Source: Cristatella mucedo (Eukaryota; Bryozoa; Phylactolaemata; Cristatellidae). Taken from it: DNA of 64,000 nucleotides. Made by a program: the position numbers and the translations under genes. Shown here one piece after another: positions 1-11,900 of the stretch. The notes below the pieces were generated by a model. That model saw only the letters and a program-made list of their open reading frames with translations. It searched no databases and was not told the origin of the DNA. Location of the stretch: the NCBI GenBank assembly GCA_009760855.2, contig WPIO01000019.1, positions 5,746,501 to 5,810,500 on the forward strand. The letters run 5' to 3'. Within the stretch, counting starts at the first letter, position 1. Every line of letters begins with the position of its first letter.

Positions 1-84
1 TTTTTGGTAAAACTATGGTTTTGATGTTACTTTATAGATTAACCTAATTTTATGACATTAGGGCAGGTGTGTTTTAGTTCTACA

Positions 85-925
85 GCCTCCAGTGGACCCG
101 GCCGTCAGAGGTCATAGTAACATAACGCGTTTGCACAATCGCATACAGTTTAGTCGGTAAATCCGGAACTGTTTTCCATAATAAGCAGTCAAAACCGTAG
201 TCCGATGACCACGACGAATTTGAACCATTGTTGGAATTGGTAGCCGTATTGCAGTTTCAAAATGCCGGGCCGGGTTATTGGAGGCCATTGCGTGAAGACT
301 CGCAATGGCTATGTTATGAAATTTGGTTGGTAAACTTGAAGCACTTTGCTATAACATGAAATCAAACGCAGTTGTTCAACCCTCATTGTTGAAATGACAG
401 CTGTATCGCAGTTTGATTACATACGGAGGCTGGCTGGTCCGGGTCATTGGAGGTAATAGCAGGAGAGCGCCCATTTGCTGAGCCATAAAATTCCGTTGCT
501 TAACCCGGAACACTATTCGGAATCAAAACCGAAGTTGCATGAAGCCTATTATAGAAATGGCAGTTTTATCGCAGTTCGACATTGCACGGCTACCCGGGGC
601 CATTGGATGCTACTGCATTAGAACAGGCATGCGCAATTGTACGAAATTTTAAGGGTGAACCAGTACCGCCGTTGTCGATAATGTGGAATTCAAACCACAA
701 TTGCGTGATGCCTATTGTGGAGATGGCAGTTGTACCACCATTCGAATCAATGAATATGCTGGCTGTCCAGGGCCATTTGAGGCCATAGCAAGAGAAGGCA
801 CAAGTGCATGTATATGAAATTTGGTGGGTAAACCCGTAACACCATTCTGTATAATTTGGAATCGAAACTGCATTGTTCTGACTATTATTGTGGAAATGGT
901 AGCTGTATACCGCAGTTATTCGTGA
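85..925. repeat. Diverged tandem repeat, unit about 165 bp
   Basis: About five units can be read by eye. Each carries, in order, a GCAGTTT-like block, a GG(C/T)CATTGGAGG-like block, a GAAATTTGGTGGGTAAAC-like block, an AATC(A)AAACC-like block and a TGGAAATGGCAGTTGTA-like block. Example block positions are about 255-290, 410-455, 575-610 and 745-790. The units are diverged by substitutions and small indels, so this is an old array. It sits just upstream of the first visible CDC23 exon, probably in an intron. The exact start, end and unit length are approximate. Confidence 0.6.
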
Positions 926-1426
926 GGCCCGAATGCTTGTGCTCGAAGCATCAACACCCTACATCGGAGCAGTCCTAATTGGAGATTACATTAAAGGAAT
1001 CCCACACAACCTCAGCATCTAATCAAAAATAGATTAACAATAATAGGTTATAAATACCCTTACTATATAACCATACCATTTCAAGATATATTTAAAAGCT
1101 GGCATAAGGTATAATGTGATGTGAGTTATACTATGTATGTATTTTCTCAAATAAAATACTCTAATTATGAATATCTTTAAAGCAGCATTCCTTAAGATTA
1201 TTGTTTGCTCACTTTTGTCCTGCATGCTTATGTTGCTTCGCGCTCTTGTCCTGCACACTTTTGTCCTGCACACTTTTGTCGCGTTATCGTGCTGGCTAAG
1301 CGTATCATTTCGGCAGCTTGGTTACTAATGGCGTTTTTGTGAATTTTGTTAATGAGCCCATCCACTGGCTGTCCCTTGTTTTGCCAAATGACCTGGGAAT
1401 TAGAGCCAGTTATCTTTAATCGACAG

Positions 1427-1543
1427 GTGTACAATAGCCAAGAACTCGCCAGTGCTTACAAGTTTTTAGCCAACCACCACTTGAAGAGCGGTAACCTAGA
1501 AGAAGCTTATGTGGCTGCTCAGAAATGCCTCGAGTTTCCCGAG
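1427..1543 (+). CDS. CDC23: CDC23/APC8 penultimate coding exon (last TPR)
   Basis: This exon encodes 39 residues of CDC23 (APC8), a tetratricopeptide-repeat subunit of the anaphase-promoting complex, the ubiquitin ligase that drives mitotic exit. The peptide contains AYKFLANHHLKSG and EEAYVAAQKCLEF. It aligns with the final TPR helices of vertebrate CDC23, where I recall an AFRYLAQYYFK-type stretch followed by AQKC. An acceptor (cgacag) precedes position 1427 and a donor (gag|gtaagc) follows 1543; the exon is phase 0 at both ends. It joins in frame to 3367-3573. Earlier exons lie to the left of the window. Family assignment rests on motif and order, not on a database search. Confidence 0.9.
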
Positions 1544-2299
1544 GTAAGCTGACTGCGAGAACCAATCGCTGTAATCCATTTCGTCATTGCAGCCTCTGAA
1601 GCCCTCATAATCCCCGGCAGCGACCTCTGTCTGGTCCCAGGGTCGTTGGCTGCAGCAGCAGCTGATGTTGCATGTGAATGTGGAGTGTTTACCGCCTGAT
1701 TGCACCATCTGTTGATCTGATTGGCAAATGACGGCAATGTAGGTGACCCATCTCCCTTTGTGCATCAGGCGTCCGCTGGCCTGGCTGCCATCATGCTGGG
1801 TTACTGCGGTTCCACCAGCTAGCTGGTTTGCTGGGCTTTGCCTGCATGTCCTTTTCTCTCCTGGACTAGAGCTTTGGGCTTACGCTAGTGCCAGCATAAT
1901 TTGTTCCCTTAGTTCTCTTACTGGAGGTCTTGTCGTGCCGTGACTCGAGTTCTTGTGATTTGCTCCATTGTCTGTTAGTCCCTTCTCTGACTGCTGACGA
2001 CATATGATGGGATGTCGAGTTAACTCGGCCAGTCCTGCTTCCTCTGTGCTGTCATAGCGAGCAGAGAAGAAGCAGAGCCATCTTTCATTTCGAAATCTTG
2101 TGCAATTCGTGGCTATGCCATTTTATTTAGAAAAAGCAAGATGTTAAGGCTGTAGCTGGGTGCGAGCCATTTTTTTAGTGTATATATATATCTACATCTG
2201 ATATGTACTAGTTCTATGTTATCTGTACCCGTCGGTTGGTTGGAATGGTCTGGACGTCGGCTGCTTTGCAGTTGAGTGCTTAGCTCCTAGGGTTGACCC

Positions 2300-2443
2300 T
2301 GTGCATGTCACCCCTAACCATGTTATTAATTTCGTTTGTTTATCAAGCATGATTTTACTCACCATTCAATTGCATTTCACGTTGCAGCAAATGTAAAGCG
2401 CCTAGAGAGAGATTAAGTTCTCTGAGGGCGCTTTATCAAGTGA

Positions 2444-2480
<37 letters not shown>

Positions 2481-2485
2481 GAGTT
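2300..2485 (+). mobile_element. L2-like LINE 3' end (family B) with (TTA)n tail
   Basis: This stretch carries the recurring LINE family-B 3' end: a block near 2340 reading TTATCAAGCATGAT, then AAATGTAAAGCGCCTAGA, a TTCTCTGAGGGCGC block and a run of TTA repeats to about 2480. The same order is seen on + at 55630-55760 and on - at 35.8, 43.3 and 48.1 kb. It lies in the CDC23 intron. Only the 3' untranslated end is present. Confidence 0.7.
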
Positions 2486-3117
2486 TGCGGCCATGATGTG
2501 GACGGCTTCACGTGCATGCACGTATGATAGTTTGAGGATGTTCGACAAGGCTGTACTTCACGGTGTCAAAGTACCCTGATGGCTTAATAGATCGGTCCTT
2601 TCTGAAGTACGCTAATTGATTTCACACTACATCAGCATTGGCACTCTACAGCTAGCCGATGTTGATGTAATTAGTAATTAGAATACTAGATGGACTTTAG
2701 TTGTTTGACAGCCAGTAGGGCCAGGGTTTCATTGGTAATTGAATTCACATGTTGCACCAAAATAAGCAGTTAGTGACTGCGATCTACTGAAGCCTGTCTG
2801 GCAATTATTATTGACGACGATCTCGACGACGCACTTGCTGCACGGTCGTATTAGTAAGTCTGCAGGAGGCAGAGGTGGAGACAGCAGGTGCTCCAGTTGT
2901 ATAGCCTCATGCATGCATTACCGCATTTGCAATTCTTTGTATGTCGGCAGCCTTAGTGTAGGTGCAGCCAAGACATAATTGAATTGTGTGGTTTATTTTG
3001 TATTCGGCAGTACTTGTTGCTCTCACTCATTCCTACTCCACCACTCTTTCTTGCTTATTCCCTCTTCCTTTCAGCTCTCTTCTCTCTCCCCCTTTTTTCT
3101 TAAATCAATTCCTGCAG

Positions 3118-3234
3118 TGTGTCTTGGCGGATGTCCATGCCACTCCTGACTTGGTACAGTGCTTACATGAATTCCGAAATGCTCGTGTGCCTCCTGGAAG
3201 CACTTTTGCCACAAGACCTCTAGTTATCTACTGA
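3118..3234 (+). other. Possible alternative terminal exon of CDC23
   Basis: A strong polypyrimidine tract (about 3045-3112) and acceptor cctgcag end at 3117. An open frame in phase 0 then encodes 38 residues (CVLADVHATPDLVQ...) and ends at a stop at 3232-3234. The phase would match the donor at 1543. The peptide is not recognised and is not part of the vertebrate CDC23 product. It may be a cryptic acceptor and chance open frame. Confidence 0.25.
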
Positions 3235-3366
3235 TTGTATGGTGCGCAAACACACACGTGCACACACACAGAGTCTTGTCATTATGGCTAGTCTGCTCGA
3301 CTAGGCCGATCTGTGATTATGTGGACATGTCTCGTGTATTTGGTTTGCCCTTCTCCACATCTGCAG

Positions 3367-3573
3367 GTACGTGAAGAAGGCAAAGCATTGCTTCGACAGA
3401 TCAATAACACTCGTACAGCTACGACTGGGACTCCGGCTGAGACCAGCACTGTTCCGGCAAATGGTGTGCTGCATGCCAACGACACAATATCAGAAGTATT
3501 TTTTGGAAGGCGTACAGACGAGAGGCCATTGCCAGATCTGTCACCTATGAACCTCACTTTCACTAACCCCTAA
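3367..3573 (+). CDS. CDC23: CDC23/APC8 last coding exon
   Basis: This is the C-terminal exon of CDC23, 68 residues plus a stop at 3571-3573. It starts after acceptor ctgcag. The peptide begins VREEGKALLRQI, which matches the invariant TREEGKALLRQI block of vertebrate CDC23. A low-complexity Thr/Pro/Asn-rich tail follows and ends SPMNLTFTNP, resembling the vertebrate SPLNL-type C-terminus. CDC23 is a scaffold TPR subunit of the nuclear/cytoplasmic APC/C. The end of the gene faces the end of FAM184 on the other strand, so the two are convergent. No frameshift or early stop is seen. Confidence 0.93.
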   Translation, partial: VREEGKALLRQINNTRTATTGTPAETSTVPANGVLHANDTISEVFFGRRTDERPLPDLSPMNLTFTNP

Positions 3574-3723
3574 TTCTTGCACAGTTAATGTCATTATGGT
3601 TCTTGCAATGTTCATATTTCTTATCAACCATTGTTCACCATGCTTGCTATCTTGTCCTTGACATGTCGACGCTCTTTACTTGGCTTGGCACTGGCATGAT
3701 TAGCTGCTTAACATGTTATTAGT

Positions 3724-3729
3724 ATTAAA
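3724..3729 (+). terminator. Candidate CDC23 poly(A) signal (ATTAAA)
   Basis: An ATTAAA hexamer lies about 150 bases after the CDC23 stop. No closer AATAAA was seen on the + strand. This is a plausible but unproven 3'-end signal. Confidence 0.3.
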
Positions 3730-3734
3730 ATTGT

Positions 3735-4640
3735 TAACAATTCTAGATATCCATCTATTCTTTTGGTGGCTGGCATCATTATTCTGCTGCAAAGTCTTTT
3801 GGTACCTTTTTCTCAACGTGGCCAAGGCTAAGGCTGCCGTTCTTGGCCATAGAGTATCGCTCACTAATATTTTTGATCATTTGTATTTGCACCAACACAA
3901 AGAGTTATCGCGGTGGCTGTTAATGTTAAGCTGAGGCGGTGGACTTAGGATGCTTGTCAGTGCTTCAAACTGATCTGCCTACCAAATCCCCAATCTGGAG
4001 AAAGAGTGCCATTAAGGTACGAAGTAGATGGCACTGGGTTAAGAGTTTTCATCATCATGCTCGTGTCAGGGATCACGGTCACAGCAGCTTAGCTCGCTTC
4101 ACCTTGATTTGTGCTGTGCATTGACGACCGTTCACGTTCCTGCGTTTTTCCTCCTCCTAAACCCCCCTGAGCTTGTGAGTCAGAGACCCGAGGATGAGTG
4201 TGGTCCATCAAAAGTAACCAAGGCTACTGTGTCTCATCTTCGTTCTGGTGGTGCCACTGCACGGCTAGTCGTAATGTATGCTTGGAACTTGGTCACGGCC
4301 CGTTGGAGAGCTAGTACTTTAAGCAGTAGGGTAGGAATGGAAACAAAAACTTTCAGACATGAAAACGAGCTGTACAGCAGCAATTAAGGTGCATAAGCAG
4401 AGCTTCCGTATGTAAAGTGCTTCTTTGTTTCAGTGGCAGCGTTACCATAAAGCACCGTTCTGACTCTGTGCGCACATCACACATTGCTAGCGTATCGTAT
4501 TCCTTCGCAGCTGCACAGCAGCAGCAGCTGCGGCGTCGTGCTCGAAACGTCTTTCGTAGCTGCTGCTGCTGCTGCCGTCGTCCCGACGACGACCAGGCAC
4601 CTCTCCCAGCATGCGTACAGTTGACTACAAACTTATTCAT
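3735..4640. other. Intergenic stretch between CDC23 and FAM184 3' ends
   Basis: I see no supported gene. Open frames here are short or read through CAG/CTG-rich runs (for example 4516-4576) and have no recognisable product. Confidence 0.5.
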
Positions 4641-4646
4641 TTTCAA

Positions 4647-4652
4647 TTTATT
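4647..4652 (-). terminator. Candidate FAM184 poly(A) signal (AATAAA on -)
   Basis: TTTATT on + reads AATAAA on -, about 1.15 kb beyond the FAM184 stop at 5797. This would give a GC-rich 3' UTR of about 1.1 kb over 4.65-5.80 kb. The long + strand open frame at 4417-5250 crosses this UTR and looks like a composition artefact. Confidence 0.35.
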
Positions 4653-5796
4653 TTCAATGCTAATGATATGCTTTCGTGTTCACTGTCGGGTCTTTGGAAA
4701 TGTTTTACAAGCCATCTGGGGTCGTGCAGAAAATGCGCTGGAGTCACAAACGCCCGGCCGCAAGCTTTCCAAAAGTGGGTTCGCTCGATGCTCTTGCCGC
4801 CGTGCCCCACGAGTCTGCTTACAGTCTGCCAGTGCGCGAGGAGCGTGCCCTCGCGCGGCAGCAGCAGCAGCACTTGCAGCCGGAGAAGAATCCAGAGTCC
4901 GCTTAGCTAGCGGTTTTTTTTTTTTTTTAAGTGCAAGCCTTCTCTTCGCTCGCGTTCGTCACGGCTGCAGCTGCCCCAGACGCCGTGACGACCCTGCCGG
5001 TCGGCCGGTTGGCTGGCGGTGGCTGATTGGCGATGATCGCTGCCACGCCGCTGAGAGGCCAGGTTTTTCAACATTGCACAAGTCCGCTCGTGTGCGCTGG
5101 GATTTTCGCTCACCTGCGGCTGCAAAGGAGCAGATCGCGGTGCGACGTCGGTCGGCCGCGCGTTTGTCCGCAGCCTTCCCTTCGGCTGCTCCCGCCTGGC
5201 CGCATTGGGCATCGCATCCATGCGCGATCGCCGTGGTGAGGAGCGAGTGATAAGTGGAAGACGAAGTTCCCCTCCCTCCCTCCCCCCCCCCCGAGGTAGA
5301 GAACCGCCAAGTGGCCAGCGCCGTCCTTCGTTCGCTGGCCTTGCTCCACGAAATGTTGACGGCTGCTGGTGGCTGTGCCTCGTTAGAGGCAGTCCCTTGG
5401 ATCATCGCCGAGCTTGCCCCACCCCCTCTCTACCCCCTCCCTCCCTCCCTCCCTCCCTCCCTGCAGCCCCCTCCTGCTATTTACTCCCCCTCGTAGCCTG
5501 CCACCCGTCCAGCCAGGAGAGGCACCGAAGAGTGTGCCCCTGGACCGCTGTGCTGCTGCTGCAGTGAGTTTTGAGCCCCTTGAGACACCGGTGTGGGCTC
5601 GTCGGTGTGCGAGCCGACGATGACGCAGTAGCTCCGCTTGCAAGGTGGCCGGTTGGATGGGGGGGGGTGGCCTACGGCCGGCTTGGCTACCAGGTTGGAC
5701 TGAGCTGCCCACTGGAGCGGCCCACAGGGTCAAGCGCTGCTTGGCGAGTGCTGCTTGAGCGAACGGAAGTCGTCGTCGTCGTCGTCAGATCGCGGC

Positions 5797-5997
5797 CTAT
5801 TGGACGAATCTCTTGGCGAACGCCTGTGGAGGCGGGAGCACATGGTTCGGGTTGAGCGGCTCGTCGTGCACCGGCGAGCCGGCTATGGGCCGCAGGCGGC
5901 CGTTGCTCGTAGCCGAGCTCGGCATCGCCGCGCTCGACGCTCCGATTACCGGCGAGCTCACGGTGTACTTCGTCGGACCTTTGTCGCCTTTTTTCTT
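5797..5997 (-). CDS. FAM184: FAM184 exon 15 (stop codon)
   Basis: Sixty-six codons and TAG at 5797-5799, after acceptor cgttgcag. The peptide begins KKKGDKGPTKYTVSS and contains RLRPIAGSPVHDEPLN, matching the QKKKNDKSP...NSPVHD tail of FAM184A. It ends FAKRFVQ, shorter than the human tail as I recall it, so a further alternative 3' exon cannot be excluded. Confidence 0.9.
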   Translation of the reverse strand, partial: KKKGDKGPTKYTVSSPVIGASSAAMPSSATSNGRLRPIAGSPVHDEPLNPNHVLPPPQAFAKRFVQ

Positions 5998-8900
5998 CTG
6001 CAACGAGTTTTTCCCCTCGCCTGATCGCGCACCCTGCGGCATCCACGCGCGCGAGAGAGCGATCGAGCGCCGCCGAGCGGAAGCAGGACAGAAGCCTGCA
6101 GCACGATCGACCTGCGCTTGGCGCTTCCTGGCCGACGGCAGCTACCGACGGACCCGGTGGCTGCTGCAAGGACACGTGGCCAGCAGACGACGACGATCAA
6201 GTGGCAAGCTCCGAGGGAGAGAGGGCGGTGCAGCTGATACGGCGCTGCAGCAGCTGGTTCGGCCTGCTGCCGCTGCTGCCGCTGCTGCCGGTCGAAGCTT
6301 GGAACAGTTCGAGTCGCTCTCGACACTTGCTGACACGTGACCACGATTTAGCCGATTCTCGGGACCAGACCTCGACCTCACAAGGCAGCCAATCGTAAGA
6401 TGGCTTAATGGCAGGCTTCGGACGGCCCAGACATGCCTGGGCAGGTAGGTCTCTTGCCCGCGTGCTTATGCAGCAGGTTGCAGGCTGTGGTGCACTCACC
6501 TTTGCCAGAGGGTTTATGAAGCCCACCTGCGGCGAAGCCGAGAAGACCTTGTTAAAATTCGTTTCCCTGTTAACTAGTTCCATCTGGTAGTAGCGTTTCT
6601 CCTCCTGTTGCGAATCAAAGGCACGTAAGTTAGAACGCAGCCAGCTGTGACTACCACGATCTTGCCAAAGCAGAGCCTTCCAGGCCAGGCTTGCCGCGTC
6701 GTCGAGCCGAGACGTGGCGGGCGGCCCAGCCGTGAAAGTGGCCAAGCAAGCATGCTTACGAGCAGCTTTTGCACTTCGGCCTCGAGCTGACCCACGAGCT
6801 CCTTCAGGTGCTCGATGGCGTCCAGGTCCTCAGGCCGCGACTCCCGGTTCCGGTAGCGCTCTTCTGCCTCCTCCAACCTTGAGACAGTGGCAAAGCAACG
6901 CGATTCTACCACAAGTCGCTGGCATGCTGTACACGATCTGAGACGTGCTAGCCATGCACGAACAATGCCAACCGAGGGAGGGGTTTAGTAGAGGGAGCTC
7001 AGTGGTAGGAACAAGCGGGGGGGGGGGGGTGGGTGGGGGGGGTGATGGTTGTTAGGAGGGGTTGGTTGAGCGAGCAACCAGTGAGCGGAACGTGCAAATG
7101 CTATGTTCAAATTCAGCACAGGTATCAGAGTCCCCCCATATGCTATGTTCAATTTCAGCACAAGTATCAGAGTCCCCCCCCCCATATATGGCAACAGCCG
7201 GTGGCAAATGGCACAGCAGCTGAACAGGAAACAAACACAGGACAGCAGGAAAGTCACTCGGCAAGTGAGTGTCTTGTTTTGACTGGCGCATGCCACACGT
7301 GGGGTGCCGAGGGTCAGCCGTCTGATGTCTCACCGCACCAGCCAGCCAGCGTGCGCTGGCTGGCCTGACGTACGTACATGATCTGCAGCGCGGCAATTTT
7401 CTCCTTTAGCATGTCCTGCGCCTGATTGAAGTCCTCGAGCATCCGCTGCACCTGGTGGGAGTGCTCCGCGGCCAGCTTGTCGCTCTCCGCCCGGTGCTCC
7501 TTCAGCAGACTCTCTTCTCGCCTTCTGCAAAGAGCGCCGGGAAGAAGCCTCGTTTGGCCGCCATTCTTACATCGCCTGATGCTTGGCCTGCAGCGAGCCT
7601 GCTCCACGTGCCGACTGCCTGCGACAATGGCACTGCCAGGCACTTGGCCTGTGAAGCTCATCATACCACTCGACCACTACCTCGATCACACATCGTACCA
7701 CTCGACAGTTTCGGCAGTTCTCTGTCAGCCAAGTGCTCTTTGTTGCCCGCACACACACATATTGCAGCACTGGGATGGGAGAATAATGTGGTTCTATGTG
7801 GTTGATAATAATAATAATAGTAATAATAATAGGGCGTTTATGTAGCACCCTAAGAGAAATTTGTCTATTCAGGCTCTTCACAACTCAGTGCAAGGGTATC
7901 AATGCCCAAGAAGTAGTGTCCTGCATGTTGTCAAGCATGCCACAGCAAACAAGTATCATGCTTAGGCCAGCATGCTAAAGCAAGCACGAACGCACTCGTG
8001 GCCACCGTTTAGTAAGACCTATGGCACGGACATGGAAATCTCGGACATGTATGCACGGACATGGAAGTCTCGGACATGTATGCACGGACATGGAAATCTC
8101 GGACATGTATGCACACGAGGAGCACGCCAGCACCAAAAAAGGAAAGTTCGTAGCTGACCAGAGTCGAGGTCACCGGCAGGTCAGTGTTTCAAGGGCCACG
8201 CTCGCTCGCGAACGAGAGTTACGCACCTGAGCTGTTGATTCGCATCGCTGCGCACCTTGAGCACCTCCTTGCCCTTGCTGTCAAGCTCCTTGTTCAGCTG
8301 CTCTATGCTCTGCAAGTACTTCTGGATGCTCGCTTCCATGTTCCTAATGTGCGCCTCCTTGGCGCTCAGCTTGGCGTTCATTTCCTCGGCAGCAGAAAGG
8401 AATTCCCTCTCCTGAAATGGGCAGTTTCTGTCCATAGCCGACGCAGCGTCCGCATGACACCAGTGGCTGTATTTGCAAACCTCCGCACCTATTCCGCGGC
8501 ACCATGCTGGGCAAGCGCAAAGCACTGCCGCCACCAGCAGCAGCAGCGGCAGCAGTGTTCTAGTTGGAAGCTAAGAGCTGAAGCTTGCTCTAACTGTCGC
8601 CGAGTGGCAGGCAATGGGATGGCGACCGTAGCAGCATCGACCCCGACAGGACTGCCGTGTAACCGCGAGAACGCATGGAAGAGAATGATTGCAGTGACAT
8701 AATTAATTGAAGCTGCACCTTCCCACCACCTGCTTTTTCTTTGTCACACTGCAGGAAAGCGCACGGAGCAAGCTGCGGCCCTTGCATAACTGATGAGCTC
8801 GCCGGCCGCCGGGTGAGTTCACCGGAGCACAGAGCTCTGCTCGGCACAGCAACCGAAGAGCCACCAGCACCTCCGGCCCCTCCACTGCCTGCTGCTGCTT

Positions 8901-11900
8901 GCTCAATGTCTGGCCGCCCGTATGCCAGCATTTTTGGCACGATTTGAGAGTAAACACTGACCACACAGAGCCTCAAATAGCAGAGAGGCTATTGCCTTCA
9001 AAAGCAATCTCATGCCTGCCTTGCGCTATCTGTCGGCACAGCATAGTAGCTACCAACAAACTACTGACATAAGTGGCAGGATGCCAACCTCATCTGGAAT
9101 GCAGATCGTACACATGCGGCAAGGAATAATTTTTAGGAAAAGTAGCCGCTAAACTTCGACTCCTACATGTCTGCCAGATTTAAGCTTGTACTGTTGCACA
9201 GCATGCATATCGGCCAGTCGTGGGCCGGCCATAATGGAATACCACTCGGCTTGTCTGCGACCTGATTTGATACCAAATTAGATGACCGCCCTATCAAGCA
9301 GACTTCTGGCACATGTGCAGCAATGTGATTTTAATATGACCTTTTTGTTTTGTTTGTGTTATATTTACGGTTCGTTCTGACCTACCATTAAGTGGAGCAC
9401 TAGCTCTTCCGGCTGCACCAGATTACACCGGCTGTGGTGAGCACGCGTTGTGGCTAGGCATGAACAAACGTCTGGTCGTTAGGCACGACTCACTGCTAAC
9501 CGTTGGAGGCACGTGTCATTGCATGCTTTTGCCAAACCTACAGGGGACACAACAGCTTCATCAGCGTAGGTGCTGGCTCTTGATGACCCAGGGGTCGTAG
9601 GCTCGAGTCCTGCAGTGGGCGATCCTTTATTGCCATTATTGTGCTCTTCTGCTGCTGTATAAAAGAGGCTGTTGAATCTGCTAAACTTTAACTGTAACAC
9701 GCACACGGCACCGGCAATGTTACCAACGATCTTGAATATTTTCAACCAGTAACTTTGCACAGCACAGCCGGGCTCCTGTGCTGCCTGCCAGAAACATTGG
9801 CAACTTGTAAGTCGGAACTGCCGACAGTGAACCACACTATGGATCCGAGCATGTTTTTAAAAAGGAACAGCAATGCTTGTCGAAAAGCATGCCGCGTAAG
9901 AGTGCACGGCAAGCAAAGCGGACAGGGAACGATGTTGCAGCAGGCGCTGCAACGAGCCGCGGTCGTTGAAATGATCTAGAACTACTTATTTTGCTCTATT
10001 ATTAATATTTGGAACTCGAAAGAGGATCTATCTGATGAATTTGTACGAATTATGGTACCGAGCGAATCAATTTCTAAGAATATCGTTGAACTGTATGAAA
10101 CCGAATTTATGCAAATTCTGGATCACGTGCTCATTTCAAAGAGTTTTCGAGGCCGTCCTGGAAGTTTAGCAGCATCCAGATTCGGGCTGCTGCCCAAACT
10201 CCATTCTGCCGAATTCCACCCGAAGACACTGGAACACGAAGTGGCAGGCTGTTATGTCTAAACTCAAGCTCTTATGTCTAAACTTCAAATCTAGCTAGTA
10301 AGTTCCAGTCAGGTTTTCAAACAAATCACTCCACAGTGTCAGCAATTCTGCAAGTGCATTACTACCTTGTCAGCAATGCTGACTTAGGCAGAGTCTCTGT
10401 GCTAGTTCAGTGGAATCTCTCGGCAGCTTTTGACGCTATTGATCGCCAAATCCTTCTTGAGCACCTGCCGTCTTGCCTACACAATAGCAGGCAGTATGTC
10501 GAAATGGTTTAGGTCTTTCTAAGGGAGAGAATTCAGAGAACATGGGTCAGTAGAGAATGATAATCCAGTGATCCTTGGACGTATAGGGTGCCTCATGGAT
10601 CAGTTTTAGGTCCACTCCTTTTCATGCTTTATACTCTCTCTCCTGCCAATGTAATCGCCAAGCACAATCTAGGCTTTCATTCTAATGCAGACGAAACGCA
10701 GCTGTACTTGTACGTTAATCCATCCTTCCAGCCCCTCAGACTATCTCCGCTCCCTAACAGGCTGCATTGCTGACATTCGCACTTGGATGGCGACAAACTT
10801 TCTGAAATTCCAACGAATTCAAAACCAACTGACTAACTATGGGCAAATCAAGTGTTACTCAGAAACGGGAAAGCCTAGCTCTCCAAGTCGGCACAACCAG
10901 CGTATCTCCTGCAGCCTCCACTCGGAATTTGCGTGTCATCGTCTGAAATGACTTGTCACTAGATCAGCACATTAGCTCCACCGTCATGTCTGTCTACTTT
11001 CACCTACGAAACATTGCGGAAATTCGGCAGAGCTTGAGTAAGGACACCACAGCCAAGCTTTTGCGACATCCCGACCAGACATCTATAACTCAATACTTTC
11101 AATTCCTCATGCACGTGCAATAAAACACTTACACGTTGGTGCAAAACTCAGTGGCTCGGCTTATCTGCTGTAAACGTTGCAACTGCCATATGACACCACT
11201 GCTTAGCAGTCTACACTGGCTGCCTGTCAAGGAGCCTACCAACTTCAAGACACTGCCACTCACCTTTAGGTCTCTCCATTCTCTGGACTGGTCTCTGAAT
11301 TAGTTTCACATCGTAGCCTTCTGTATTACCAACTGCTCAATTCTGGCTCAGGTCGACTACTTGTGCCTCTAACTGACTTCGAATCCCTCGGAGACTGGAT
11401 GCCTTCAGCTGTGCTTCTAAAGCTTGGAACTCACTGCCCACTGATATCACGTCATCTCTTGATTGTTCCTGTGCCTTTTTGATTGCTTGCTTAAGCGCGA
11501 CACCTTGCTTTTCATTAACTATTGGCGATTGCTGCTGTTGCTGCGAGTTGGAAAGAGCCTGCATGGAGATTACAAGTTCTCTTGCGGTGACACACAAAAG
11601 ACTCACAGCTAATATTATCAGTAGGTGGCTACCAGAGAACTGATGCAGCACAGGTAAACACGAGCCGAGTACTGCTTGACTGCTGCTCGGCCAAGCAGTA
11701 CTTGCACCCTGTCTGGCCATGCCCTCCGCCTGGGTAGCTGCAGCTTAAGCCGAGATTCATTTACAGGCCATGTAGCGCAGTTCACAGCAAAGAAGCGCCC
11801 ATGCCGATTACTAATAGGACATTTGTGCAGCGCACCAAGAGAACGAAATCTCTTTCTAGTCACTTTACGTATGCTGGATAGGAAGCACAATCACTTGGTG

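Noticed and set aside
4417-5250. 277-codon open frame on +
   Set aside because: It crosses the GC-rich 3' UTR side of FAM184 and CAG/CTG runs, overlaps open frames in other frames and matches no family.
11337-11720. 127-codon frame on - (Gln-rich, VGSEFQALEAQ)
   Set aside because: It is the complement of an L2-like RT C-terminal segment on +; not a FAM184 exon, since exons 10 and 11 join in phase.
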